Assembly (NCBI RefSeq): GCF_027409185.1
Contig: NC_084461.1
Span: 145,807,001 to 145,871,000 of the forward strand
Direction of reading: 5' to 3'
Length of the DNA: 64,000 nt
Origin: Cynocephalus volans
Taxonomy: Eukaryota > Chordata > Mammalia > Dermoptera > Cynocephalidae
Shown: positions 34,561 to 46,460 of the stretch, in pieces
Layout of the letters: each line of letters opens with the position of its first letter
How positions within the stretch are numbered: the stretch's first letter is position 1
Notes under the pieces: generated by a model
What the model saw: the letters and a program-made list of their open reading frames with translations, nothing else
What the model was told of the DNA's origin: nothing
The model's database searches: none
Translations under genes and position numbers: made by a program

Positions 34561-35552
34561 TTATTTTAAACAAGAAGTTTATTTAAACAACAAGATGCTT
34601 GACTTGAAGGGAAAACTACCTAGGATTCATTTTAAGTAATATACCCCTATCTAAAGACAGATCGCCCTACATGATAACAGCTATATACAAAAAAGATATA
34701 AAATTATCCTTGGTTTTACAATGATAAATGAAAAACCTTAAAATTTTCCAATTAAACAAGGTATGCAAGAATTTTTATGCTGGTTTTGTTGTTGTGGTTG
34801 TGGTAGTGGTGGTGGTGGTGGTGGTTGTTAAAACAGTGAGAGCAAAATAACTTACTGGAATATAAAGATAAGAGCTGAATGAGCATGCCACTAATGAAGA
34901 AACGGGGTATTTTCACAGAACCAGTATTTTTTCCCCATCCCATCTCCACTTCATGTAATCGAAACATACCAGTGGCCATTTAGTTAAAAAAAATGCAATA
35001 TGCTTGGGCACGTACACCAGTTACCTTATGTACAATAAAGGAATGGAGAAGGGGAAAATGAAAGAATAGAGAAATCTATACTGTAGTAGTCAGGCTGTGA
35101 TGGAACCAAACTGCAGTTTTCTAATTGAGGACGTAGTTTTGGTCTGCAAGAAGAGAGTTCTGGGGTAAAGTAACACGTTTCCTTTCTAGTAGACATCTCC
35201 TGTCTGCTGCAGGAACACCTCAATTGTAACTTCATCCTCCAGTTCCAACTGTGCAGGTGTGTCTGTTTCATTGACTGGCTGCCCATCAAATCAAAATCTG
35301 ATCTGCCTCATTGACAAACCCTGTTGTTCACAATAGGTTTTCATTAGTTTACTAAGTGGTGTATGTCTCTTAATATTAAACTGCACCACAGAACCATCCT
35401 GCCTCGCCACCTTCAAATTAATGCGATTGTTTTTCTCAGTCTTGTCTACTTCCTTGGGCTTTTCTCTGGCCATGCAAGCACAAGGCCAGTTCCCTCCTCA
35501 ATTCCCTTCACAAAAGAGATACCAGATCTGCACAGAACAAGTGCACACTGGT
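34561..35552 (-). pseudogene. SUMO2P: SUMO2 processed pseudogene
   Basis: SUMO2 is a small ubiquitin-like modifier joined to lysines of target proteins. The 95-codon reading frame runs from ATG at 35,473 to TAG at 35,186-35,188 on the minus strand, the exact SUMO2 length with no intron or frameshift. It includes [23 protein letters not shown] and GLSMRQIRF. Codon 61 (35,291-35,293) is TGA where Arg (CGA) is expected, and the C-terminal Gly-Gly needed for conjugation reads Gly-Asp. It ends in VY, as SUMO2 does and SUMO3 does not. A 3' UTR of about 620 bp carries AATAAA near the end and a short A-tail (T run at 34,559-34,566). Likely target duplications (about ATGARYTTTT) lie near 34,549 and 35,554, inside an L1. 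Dead copy. Confidence 0.93.
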
Positions 35553-36010
35553 AATGAGTTTTCATATACACCACTAAAAGCACAATTAATGAAGAAAAGA
35601 TGAGTTGGGAAAAGTCAAAACTATAGAGACAGTGAAAAGATCAGTGGTCATCAGGATTCAGTAGGGGGATGTGGGAGAAGGATGAATAGGTGGAGTCCAG
35701 AGGATTTTTAGGGCAGTGAAACTATTTTCTATAATATGGTAGTTGTGGATACATGACACTATAGTTTTGACAAAACCCGTACAATATGCAACACCGAGAA
35801 TGAACCCTAATGTAAACCATGGACTTCTGTTAATAATCATGTATTATTATTGTTTCATTATTTGCAACAGATATACCAAACTAATGCAAGATGTTAATAA
35901 TAGGGGTAAGAGCACAATGAGGTAAGAGGGGGAATGGGTATATGTGAACCCTGTACTTTCTACTCATTTTTTCTATAAACCTAAACCTACTCTAAAAATA
36001 AAACTAAATC
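35553..36010 (+). mobile_element. L1 ORF2/3' UTR fragment (right of SUMO2 retrocopy)
   Basis: 'caccactaaaagcacaatta' continues ORF2. The text then skips to the 3' UTR ('agatcagtggtcatcaggat', 'tgaaccctaatgtaaaccat', 'aagatgttaataatagggg') and ends at 'ctctaaaaataaaactaa'. Part of ORF2 is deleted. Confidence 0.75.
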
Positions 36011-36164
36011 AGTTTATTCACGTCTTCTCAGAAAGGATGTATCTTCAGGTCGATTATATAGACTTAACGTCATGAATTTCAGTAGATATAATATTACATT
36101 TAATTTTTAAAATTATACTTTTAAGTGTTGAAAATGTATAAAGGAGGAAAGATGTATCTCGGGT

Positions 36165-36330
36165 ATTATGGAATAGCAGAAATTGGAACAAATTGGAGTC
36201 AAAAAGTAGAGCTTTGATCCTAGCTCTATACCTTATTAACCTTTTTCATGAGTTGAGTCTATTTATCTTTCTGAGCTTCACTGTCCAGATCCATTAAAAT
36301 TAAATAATACTGCATGCAGTAATAGTATTA
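36165..36330 (+). repeat. MIR fragment
   Basis: 'ttgatcctagctctatacct' and 'tttctgagcttcactgtcca' match the middle of MIR. Confidence 0.5.
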
Positions 36331-36961
36331 GAAAAATATGTGTAACAAGGCAGAGAGGTTGGTTCAGAAGAAAATGGTCAACAGGCACCTTCAGAAGGAG
36401 GTGAATTTGCCCAGCCTAAGAACCTGCCCAACAGCCTTGAAAAAGTGAAGGTGTGAGTAGTGGCCTCCCTGGGAGTGGTGTATAAAGTCAGGCAGTCATT
36501 TTATTATTTGGAGAAGGAAATAACCATTTGGGATTTGGAACATTCAAGGGTTCATGCCAGCTCATTTTCTCTTTATAAGAAGACCTACAGAAAACTAAAT
36601 TACTATCAGAGGTTCCTTAGAGGATATGAGCTTAATCAGACCAAAGACAGTTCAATGAATTGGAAGTTCAAGAGTGTCAGGAAAGAGTGCCTAAAGTCCT
36701 CCACTTCACTTTAGGAGTGGCTTTTCCACCAGACTGAGTACTCAAGGTCCATCAGCTGATGGGGACTCCCCGTTACTGTATGGTCATGTTTATGTTTGCT
36801 CCGCAGTCATCTCATCCCACATTTCCATGCTCTCCAAACATCCTTTTGAGTAATATCTTATTTCTTTAGCTTGGTGACCATATCTTCAGTCAGGAAAAAG
36901 AGCCCTGCCTCACTCAGGGAGCTTTTGTGTTACCTAGGCTTTGAGAGATTCTGCGCTGATA
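36331..36961. other. Unassigned DNA
   Basis: No gene or repeat was recognised. An 84-codon frame (36,460-36,714) starts MASLGVVYKVRQS and has no motif I know. It is more GC-balanced than its neighbours and may be part of an unrecognised repeat. Confidence 0.35.
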
Positions 36962-36965
36962 GAGT

Positions 36966-37581
36966 TGTACTGTAACCAAACAGGGCTTGACGCCCAATGC
37001 ACGGCAAGCCAAAAACCGAGACACAAGTCTATGCAACAAAGAAAAAGGTTTATTCCCAAGGCAGCCGAGTTAGGAAATGGGAGAATGAGTCTCAGATCCA
37101 CTCCTCTGATGGCAGGGAGAGGGAGACATTTATGGGAAGTGGGTTAGGGGTGGTGAGGATCTTGCAGGACAGTGACTGAATAAAGGGTTTGAAGAGTTTC
37201 TCCAGCTATCTGTGCAGGTGCAAGCTGTCTGCATGCCTCTTCATGGGTCATATGTTCAAAAATGGTGGTGTTAGCACAATCCAGAGGTGGAGTTTTCAGC
37301 CCTCTGACTTCAGTAGGTCACCCATCAGACACCTGTGCTGACTCAGAAGAGAGGCTCATGGGCACAGCTAGTTCAAACTGATTTTCACCGTATCATGCTA
37401 ACTCCATGAATCCTGCAAAACATCTTAGTCAAACAACTTGTGTACATTAACATCAGAAATATTATCTTAAGGAACAAGGCAGGAAGAAAGTCTTAAGATT
37501 TTGACTCAGCTACTGTAGTTAAGCAGGGATAAACAGTTTTAAGGGGGAAGCTCATTAGTGAAATATTACTGGCAAGGCAAA
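36966..37581 (-). mobile_element. LTR of an ERV1-like element (probable solo)
   Basis: The reversed AATAAA is at about 37,050 (in 'aaggtttattcccaaggca'), followed on the minus strand by a 'ttgttgcatagacttgtgtc' R/U5-like segment, and the element ends in ACA. GAGT at 36,962-36,965 and 37,582-37,585 would be a 4-bp duplication with a 616-bp element whose 5' end reads TTT instead of TGT. Four bases are weak support, so the far limit is tentative. No gag, pol or env is nearby. Confidence 0.6.
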
Positions 37582-37654
37582 GAGTAAACTGAGTGAGAAA
37601 CAAGTTTGATTTCTTATGTAAGAGTCATTGGTTTCAGTATTTGAAGTACCTGTT

Positions 37655-37895
37655 CCTCTACTTGACTACTTGGGTTCAAATCTTGGCTCCACTTCTCCAG
37701 CACTTGGCTTTCCCATCAATTTGACTTTAGGCAATTTGCTCAACATTCTATGCCTCGGTTTCCTTGCCATTAAATGGTAATAGTAGCAATGACTTTTTCA
37801 TATTAAATGTTATAAAAACTAAATGAGTTATGCAAGTAGAGCCCATAGCTCAGTTTCTGTTATCAATTAGATGCTCAGTAAATTTTATCTATTTT
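37655..37895 (+). repeat. MIR, nearly full length
   Basis: 'gggttcaaatcttggctcca', 'taggcaatttgctcaacatt', 'gcctcggtttccttgccatt' and 'agatgctcagtaaattttat' are in MIR order. Confidence 0.75.
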
Positions 37896-37975
37896 TATTA
37901 TTAAAGAGTAAGCTTATTTCCAAGTTTTGGGGGATGCCTTACTTTTTGTCTTAAAGCAATGGACCAATTTTATAC

Positions 37976-38342
37976 TGTCAAGCTAGGGCTGGGTCTGGAG
38001 CTCAAAGACCCCTCAAGCCCATTCTCCAGTCTGGGTCACAAATCCTTCACACACCAGGCTGGGTCCTCAGACCACTCACATGCCAGGCTGGGTCATCAGA
38101 CCCCTCACACACAGGTCTATGAGCTAGGTAACCAGCACATAGGTCCTTGGAAGCCATAGGTTTGAGAGCATGGCCACACACAGTGGACACCTAAGGCAGT
38201 AGATACCAGCCAGGTGGCAGCACCACACATGAGCACTAACTCCACCCCCCCACACACAATTTCCTTACAAAGAAGGTGCCGCACCACCCCCAACCAGACC
38301 TAAATTGAGGGGGGCTGATTAAATTATTTCATTTTCCCAACA
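37976..38342 (-). mobile_element. Solo LTR, copy B, 5-bp TSD
   Basis: It begins TGTCAAGCTAGGGCTGGGTC and ends TTTTCCCAACA, parallel to copy A (16,996-17,440). It shares 'cacacaggtctatgagctag'-type and 'ctaactccaccc' blocks with that copy. TATAC (37,971-37,975) and TATGC (38,343-38,347) flank it, 4 of 5 identical. Near its left side the phrase 'ccaggctgggtc' repeats. The poly-A-signal region of copy A is missing, so it is internally deleted or a different subtype. Confidence 0.72.
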
Positions 38343-38386
38343 TATGCCTATTCAATATTTTTCACTTAAAAATATACTGAACTTTG

Positions 38387-38456
38387 GTGGCTGGCTGGTT
38401 CAGGATCTGAACCCATGACCTTGGGGTCTGGCCAACTGAGCTAACCAGCCAGCCCC
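38387..38456 (-). mobile_element. 70-bp tailless tRNA-like SINE monomer with long TSD
   Basis: The minus strand reads GGGGCTGGCTGGTTAGCTCA (A box) to GGGTTCAGATCC (B box) and ends in CCAGCCAGCCAC. There is no A-tail. It is flanked by AAAATATACTGAACTTTG (38,369-38,386) and AAAATACTGAACTTTG (38,457-38,472), which differ by a 2-base gap. The body has a deletion in the anticodon-arm region. Confidence 0.85.
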
Positions 38457-38472
38457 AAAATACTGAACTTTG

Positions 38473-40560
38473 AATTAAAAATGCACCTTGAAACATTAGC
38501 ACATTCAGATAAAAGTTGCTTCTAAGTGGTCAGACTAGGAGTCAGTAATCTAGTAGTTAATGCTAAAAATGTTCCCAGAGGCTACTTGGGTAGAATAAAT
38601 ATGTAGGACTGACAGAAGAATATTTGAATGGGACACCTCTCTTTCTTTTTCTCTTTTTCTTTTCTATTTATCTTTTAATTCCTCTTCTTGCTGTCCCCAG
38701 GGTCCCCATGCTGAACCTGACCTTTAGTAGACACCAAACAATATTGCCTCACACTCCAGCCTTAAAGATTTTTTCTATTAAAACCTAGTTTTATCTCTTA
38801 TTTCCTTCTTTAAGAAACTTGCAAGAAAACATATTTGATAGCATCTCTAATTAATTAGCTCATGTAAATGTGTTAATAGGTTAGGATTTTATTTGTTTTC
38901 TCATTTTTCTTATTTTTTAAAAAAATGTCTCCTAGGAGTAATTTGTTTTTTGAAAGGAGACTCCTGGAGATGTGAAGACAGTACCATAAATCAAATCACT
39001 ATTGGTGGGAATTTATGAGGCCTGGGAGAGAGATGTATTATTAAAGGAAGAAATCTTTTATAACATTTCTCAAATTGCCCCAGATAGAAAACCACCCCTT
39101 CGTTCACATGTAAGATAGATCCTAACTCAAAACCACTAAACCTTTTTGACAGTGTCACTCACATCATGAAGTTGCCATAGTTTCTTTCCTAAAAAAAGAA
39201 AAGAAAAAGGAAAAGAAAAGAAAGAAAATAGAATATGAAGAAATGAGTAATATCTATTTTTTCTCAGGAATTCATAGCTCTGTAGATACAGGGTCACTAA
39301 GATTTCAAACCTGGCACATTAGCAATAGCACAAGACAAAAGAAATACAAAATGGACATGACAAATTTGATTTATTCCAGGCAGAGATTCACGAACCAAGA
39401 GTTATCTATTGTTATATAAAATTATAAATGCTACCATCACATGCTGGAGAAGACAATCTCTTATTCACTTTAATTTTCCATGTCTAAATTTAAATTGGAA
39501 AAATGCTTTCCATTTCTGTGAATTTAAAAGTTAAATCTTATGACAAAAGTAGGCTCAAAAAATGAAGTTTGATTCAAGTAGTGCTGTTAAACCTCCTTGT
39601 CGTTCCAACAGAAGTGATTCATTGCTTGGGTGTGAGTCAGAATATTAGATTGTTAGCAGATGATTGATTAATTGATTGACTGATTGATTGAGAACTCTTT
39701 CTTGCCTCATGCCAAATCCAAGTTCATTTAAATGAGGTCAAGATTTTAGCCGGTCCCTGTATGTGTTAAGTAATTTCCCTCATTCAAGAGCCTTCCTTCC
39801 TGCAGGGACTTGCCCGTGAAGAAATTTTTGCATCTTCTTCTAGGAAAAGGGAGGAGGGGCTTGCTGAAAAGGTTAGAGGATAAATCAGTAGTTAAATTAT
39901 CTTCAAATATTTGATAGGCCTCCAGGGTATTAAAGTTCTGTGTGGATCTGTTTGACTGCTATTACCAGTTTTTGGTGGTTAGTTTTCTTCATCAAAGCAA
40001 TGGAATCTCTGCTGGCCTGTGTAAAATATAAAACATGCTCAAACTTTCATTGTTGAAATTTCCCCTGGTGGAATAATCAATGTAATTATTAGGATTATCC
40101 TTGGGTATGATGAAATAGAATAAGAGTTTGTAAAATAACGTGAATTTTATTCGAAAGTTTAAAACTTTTAAAAGTACTTATTTAAAATGTTCATTGAGAC
40201 CAATCTCAGTAAATTAATCAATAATATCCTAAATATATATATAACTAAGAAAAGAAACACACAAAAAATATTTTGCCTTAGGAATTTATAAAAATACCAA
40301 CAATATAATCCTCTTCAGTCATTATGTTTAGTCATGAAATTTACTTAATATGCAAAGTAGACATTAAGGTACACAGATAGCCCTTTCTGACAGGGAGTTT
40401 AATGCAGTCGGCAAAACATATTATATCAGTACAATTCTTGTGGTCAAAATGATAGCAACTAAATTCAAACTAATGTAAAAGCACTAAGTGGAATTTATTG
40501 GCTGATACAGTCTAGGAAAAAGTTGAACGACCAACCCAAGGAAAATGCCAGTATGTTGCT
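38473..40560. other. Anonymous DNA with simple-sequence patches
   Basis: No gene was seen. Pyrimidine-rich (38,638-38,680) and purine-rich (39,190-39,230) patches and an ATTG-type tetranucleotide run (39,661-39,690) are present. The rest is plain. Confidence 0.5.
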
Positions 40561-40584
40561 TGGTTCCAGGTGCACCTGGAACCA
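40561..40584. repeat. Perfect 24-bp palindrome
   Basis: TGGTTCCAGGTG is followed directly by its reverse complement with no spacer. The centre CAGGTGCACCTG holds two overlapping E-box/SNAI-type sites. No function is shown. Confidence 0.95.
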
Positions 40585-42845
40585 GGAAACTAGATACCCT
40601 TGGGATTCTCCCACTCTCTTATCTCTGCTCTTCTCTCTCACTACTGACCAGCTTTGTTCAGGGGACAATGTTGTAAAAGAATACCCTCTGGCTAGTTTCA
40701 GCAGAAATGTATTTATTACGTTTACTAAAATACCTTATGAATTATTGGGGAGGTTGAAAATATAAAACCTAGGCTGAACTTCTAGGAACAACTTCCTAAG
40801 ACACATTGCAGAACTGTACCACAAGAGAACTGCTGCCTCTTCACTGACTGAAAGGTGCCTGCAAAACTAGAAGTCACCACTACAGCTGATGGTTGTTAAA
40901 CTTTCTGCTCTACCCCACTCTGCACAGTAAAATTCTTGCCTTTTTTTCCCAGAAACTCAGTTCCAAATTCATGTATCATCCAAGTACACTTGATTGACAA
41001 AGTCCAAAGCCCATCTAGAACCCTAACTGAAAGGAAATCTGGAAGTCATAGGTTTAGCTCTTTACCTTCAGCAATATAAGGAGGCATTTCAGGTTGGAGA
41101 GGAAAAAGGATGCTGAGTCAATACATAACACACTTTATGGTCATGAATATTCCTGAGGTGTCCTGAGTTCCAGTTTAAAGATTTAACCATTGGAAAGAGA
41201 TTGACTCAATGGTTTGGAAGTTTTAGAATTTGCAGGGTCAGGATCAAGAATTCACCTCTTCTTCATTTGACATGTGCTTTAGACCAACCAATTCTGGTCA
41301 GTAGAAAGGGTCACTTTCTATAAAATGCCCATTCCAAAGGCAGTAATGCTGATAGAACCACAGTTGTTGAAAAAGAAGGGCTGGGTCAGCAATCCCGTAG
41401 ATGTTCATTGTGTGTTTATGAGTGTGTATGTATGTATGTATTTATTATTTACATGTGTGTATGACTACTCTTTATATATCTACTGTACAACTATTTATAT
41501 ATCCAGATATCTAAATTCAGATATACTGCAACGAATAGTAAATGGCAAGCATGTGATAGTGTTGTTACACAAATTTGTAGTTTACAGTTAGTGTAAAAGT
41601 GATACGAGCTTGTTGTCTGCTGTTGAGCCTTCAAGTTACATGTGTCTCAGGCCAAGTTTATAAAATAAGCAAAGGTGCAATTTGGGGATCACAACTGACA
41701 TTTTCTAGAAACACAGAAGAGTGGGAGAAACTTTGGAGAGGAAAATCCAAAGCCAGATTTCACTAGCCCTTTAACTACTAGGAGATCAATTTGGATACTT
41801 TCTAAACATTTATTATTCCTGAAGTCATTAAACACAATTTTTGAAGGTTAATCTAGGGTGGTATGAAAGACAAATGTGGAAGAGAACAGATGCAGAAAGT
41901 CCAGAAAGGAGAATGATATGGTTGTTCTCAGGATAAATTGATACAACTAAACTATGGTGGGAGAAGAAACAATGAAAAAGATGAGACAAACAAACTGTGG
42001 CTTTATCGAACAGTTTTAAAATGATAAGATTTCTTATTTGTCTCACTTTTTTTTGGAAAATGTGTGAAACTGCTTTAGATAAAGGAGCAGGAAAATACCA
42101 GAAAAACTTATTTTTTATCCAGTAACACAATATTGCTAGATGTATTTCAAAAATTATAACGATGAAATTTGGAAAGCCAATGAGAGTTAGATAAGCCTAA
42201 TTTTCCAAAGCAGAATTATGGTAGTTAAATTATTGAACAGGAGCTAACACAGCTTCCAATTAAAGAAGGAAGAAAGCGGAGTTCCTAGAAATTGGCTAGG
42301 TAATCAGTATTTCAACTTTCCATTTCCAAGGAAAGCAGGCTTTGAAGATGTCATAATTTGTTATTTGAAATATCTTTCCTGGCACCAGAGGAAAGACCCA
42401 TAAGGCTCACTGTTACCTTGGGAGAAAAAGACTAAACAAATGAGATAAGGAAAACTTGGAAGTGCAATAAATAGCAATGTTCCAAAAATCTTGGCAACCA
42501 TTCCCACTATTTGCCTTCCATTTCTGTAGATAAGTAGATCCTTTTCAAGATGGTTTTACCCTCACATAAGTCCTAAACATATTTTCCCTCCACTTGATCC
42601 CTTGCTATTCACCATTCAAAAGGTTGTGTTTTAGAGACAGCCAGATAGGCAAGAACCAGAGTTGACAGGCAGACAAATAATTCTCCTTTCTTGCCTGGCT
42701 ACCGTAAGTTTACCTTCCTGATTATAGGAATTAAAATTCAGGATGATTTTTAACAGTAATTTTAATTGTTTTCCCACTCCACTTTTTAAATTAAGGTATC
42801 AGTGTGAAGAGGATTTGTAACAGCCATGTTTCTCTGTTTTCTTAG
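40585..42845. other. Anonymous DNA
   Basis: No gene or clear repeat was recognised. A short TATG run lies near 41,427-41,440. Confidence 0.5.
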
Positions 42846-43059
42846 AAGGGTACTCATGAGCAATCAGTACACAGTAACGAAATGGGACACTTTTGTCATG
42901 GTTTTTTCTGATTCAAATTTCACTGGGAGCAAATGCAACAAGAGAAGTTTCCTATACAAGCTTGTCTATAAAACAGACATGGCAGTATATTACACAGCAA
43001 TCTTTCTAAATTCCCGTGGGCCGAGACTCTGTCTTGTTTACACTGTGTTGCTCTTCAGG
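42846..43059 (+). other. Exon-like open segment (weak)
   Basis: A pyrimidine tract ending in TTCTTAG precedes 42,847, and CTTCAG|GTGAAT follows at about 43,059. The 71 codons between are open in one frame (with NQYTVTKWDTFVMVF). No domain is recognised, and the frame stops at the donor's TGA. Splice-site look-alikes are common, so this is only a candidate. Confidence 0.15.
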
Positions 43060-44275
43060 TGAATTCTATAACTCTGTCTCTGTGTCATTTACTTGACCTT
43101 TGCTAAAAATTATGCCTTATTCCAAGTATGATTACTTCCCGTTTGTAATTTTAAGATTTTATAGTGTTACTCTAATATCATGATCCTTAAAAGAACATCT
43201 GGAAAATTTACATGCCAGCTCTTCCATATTACCGCCATATGAAAAAATGTGTGGAAACTTTTCAATAAATAAGTGATTCATCTTTATGTGAAATATTAAT
43301 TCATATCTTTAAAACTATCTTTTAATGCACATTATGAAAGCAGTTATTGATAGTAGATGGACCTTTATTCATGCTCAATGTTTTTCATTTTTTTCCTCAA
43401 AAATAAAAATAAAAATAAAAACTAAGAATATAATCACAGCCTCCAGTATTAAATGTAACTTAACAACAGAAAGAGTAATTCTAATTCTTTTCTTTTCTTA
43501 CTTTAGTTTGGTTCAGAATATAAATTGGAAGAGGCTTAAAGCCTCTATTTCAATTGGCCTTTCTTGTTCTAGTGCAACCTTGAAATAAATGTATTGCTTT
43601 TCATTTATATTTAAGGTCAAATGAAAGATAAGTTAGGATCTATTGCACTAGCTGTAACAATGAATAAAATACTTCGCCACAGTCTGGGGAATATGTAGTA
43701 CCTAATCAGAAAAAGTGTGAAACAATCTCTTTCAGAAGTTACCATTTTGCTCTCTATATATGCTGTACATAGGAAAATACAGTCTTATCTGCACATCTAA
43801 AGTTCATATGATAGAAGATAAAATGATATAACAGTTCAGGAAATCTATTAGTTGGGCTGCCTGGTAAGTTGGAGAATAGCAATATTTTAATTAATAACAT
43901 TCATTAAATAGATATTTATATTAAAATAAAAATGCTTTCATTAGTAAAAGGGCCGGTACACTTCTCATCTACATCATGTATATAAATATTTGTAGATGCA
44001 AATTGTCTAAAATGATTGTGGCAAAATCAATGGCTAAATAACTGCCTCCCAATACTACCTTCATAGTACTCTGTAGAATATGGATCATTTAACAAATAAA
44101 TTCAATTAATTTTATTTTTCTTTTTTTACATCAGATAGGTAACAAATCTCTTTATGACTCAATCTGCTGAACTATGCAACTCCCATATTCAATTAATTTT
44201 CTTCTGAAAATTTCTGATGCTTCAGATCATATTTTTGACATATGATTTGCATACAATAAGTTCACCAATGTTAAT
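43060..44275. other. Anonymous AT-rich DNA
   Basis: No gene was seen. An (AAAAT)n run lies at 43,400-43,421. Confidence 0.5.
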
Positions 44276-44279
44276 TGTA

Positions 44280-45475
44280 CAATTCTTTTTATATATTGCT
44301 GGATTTAATTTACTAAAATATTGTTAAAAATTATTATGTCTGTGCTTATGAAGGATGTTTGTGATTTTCCTTTCTTATGTCTTTGGTTTTGTTATCAGGG
44401 TGATGCTGGCCTCCAGGTTTTAAAATGGAGCAAAACAAATATTCTCCGAATTTTCGAGGTTCTATTTTTAGTTCTATCTTGAGCATAGGTAGAGTAGAAA
44501 GAAGAGAATTTGTGAAAAAAGTTGTATTATGATAAGTCTCATGGGAAGGTTTTTAACTATAAATTTGATGTCTTGAGTGAGTTTTTGTAGTTTGTGCTTG
44601 CAAAGAATCAGTCCATTTTATCTAAAGTTGTCAAATCCATTGGCATGAAGTTTTTCATGTTCTCTCTAATTATCACTTTAATATATTGTGGTATTTGTTT
44701 CTCTATCCCTCTTTCGTTCCTAACATTGGTAATTGTGCTGTCTCAGTTTTTTTCCTTTATCAGTCAGGCTACTAATTTGTTTATTTTATTGACCTTTCAA
44801 TACAAGCTTCTGGTTTCATTGGTTTTCTCTGTTGTCCTTACTGCTTTTTATTTTATTAATTTCTGCTGTTACACTTATTATTTCCTTCCTTCTGATTACT
44901 AGGCTTAATTCTTTCTTTTGCCTGGGTTTAATTTTTCCTTTTTGTGTTAAGTTTTTTAAGTTGAATTCTTAAACCACTAATTGAGCCCTTTCATCTGTTC
45001 TCATGTAAGTATTTAATGTTATGCATTTTCCTCTATGCACTGCTTTTACTGCACTCTGAAAATTTTGATGTCATGCTTTAATGTTTATTTCAAAACTATT
45101 TTCCATTTTTTATTTTTATTTGTTCTTTGACCCAGCAATTATTTAGAAAGCATTGTTTAATTTGCAAATATTTGGGGGATTTTCTAAATATCTTTTTGTT
45201 ACTAAATTATAATTTAAGTTCATTGTGATCAGAGAACATATTGCATATGATTTCATTCTTCTTAAATGTATTAAGATTTGTTTTATAGCCAAGAATATGC
45301 TCTATGTTGATGAATATTCTATATACACTCAAAAAGAATGTGTATTCTGCTCTTGTTGGGTAGACTGCTAATTGAATCAAGATGGTAGATAGTGTTGTTT
45401 AAGTCTCTCATGTACTTACTGATTTTCTCTCTACTTTTCTGTCAATTACCAAGAGAGGGGTGTTGAAATTTTTAA
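44280..45475 (-). mobile_element. Ancient L1 ORF2 fragment
   Basis: A long antisense L1 ORF2 stretch is present: 'ggtttcattggttttctctg', 'tcattgtgatcagagaacat', 'tgtgtattctgctcttgttg' and 'ttaagtctctcatgtactta'. The open frame at 44,594-44,902 lies on the wrong strand and is not a gene. Old copy. Confidence 0.8.
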
Positions 45476-45899
45476 CAACAATTGCCAAGCAAGGAAGGCT
45501 TTACATTGGACATGACAAACAAGAGAATTGGGTCCTTCAAGATGTGAGCAAGAATTCAACAAGATGTAAACTACATCTTGGGAAGATCTAGAATAAAACA
45601 TATGTACATTAAATGTAAGCTGAACAAAATTATAAAATTTTACTTATTTTCTTATTTTCTTTAAAAATATTTATTTATTTGTTTTTTAAATGCTATGTTC
45701 ATAAATAAGAATAAGAAGAGATTAGAAAAATGGAATTTGGGATATTTATGCACATTTCTTACTTTATTATTTTCTTATGCTGCTGTTTTGTAGTTTGTGT
45801 GATAGAAGAAAAATTAAGTAAAGTTAGATTCTAAGTATCTTGAAATGTCCAGAATGTAATTACAAAGAAACAAACAAACAAATAAAACCTTTTTGTAAG

Positions 45900-46460
45900 A
45901 TGAGAAGTAGGTCTGAAGAAAGAGGGAATTGGGAGATTTGGCAGCTTAAAATGAAAACCAGTTTATGAAGCATCTTGTGTTCATTCTAATGGCTTGATAT
46001 TTTAGGAAGTGTCTTGTGTTGATTTAAGGGCTTGGTGGCAAAAGAAATCACTGAAGGACTTTAGGGAATGAATAACTGATGGGATGATATATGGAATTTG
46101 TCAAGACCCCTTGGGCAGGAGAGTGTAGGACTCAAGGCAGAGAGAAGCAATTAAGCCTTTAAAAGTTATGTAATTTTACTGAAAGTTAATGAAAACCCAA
46201 ACAGGGCAGGGGAGAGTGTCCAAACTGGGTAAAAGATTTCTGAAGAAAATTCATATGGGGATCACTTGTAGGTGAATAATTAGAGAGGGAGGTTCCAACA
46301 AAGTTAGGTTTAATGAAAAACTGTATCAGGAAGCAAGCTAAAAAATACAAAAGAATCCTATTGGAGAACAGACAGATGTTTCATTAGGTCTTTAAATATA
46401 TGGAGTTTGAGCTGCACATGGAACTTCTAGGTAGAATCCAGTAGCAGATTAAAATAGATC
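45900..46460 (+). repeat. Possible diverged copy of the ancient interspersed repeat
   Basis: 'tgaaggactttagggaatga' and 'ggagtttgagctgcacatgg' loosely follow the repeat seen at 27,620 and 30,580. The match is poor. Confidence 0.25.

Noticed and set aside
35026-35289. 87-codon frame starting [11 protein letters not shown]
   Set aside because: It is an out-of-frame reading of the SUMO2 pseudogene.
44594-44902. Hydrophobic 102-codon frame resembling a membrane protein
   Set aside because: It is the antisense of an old L1 ORF2; T-rich codons give false hydrophobicity.
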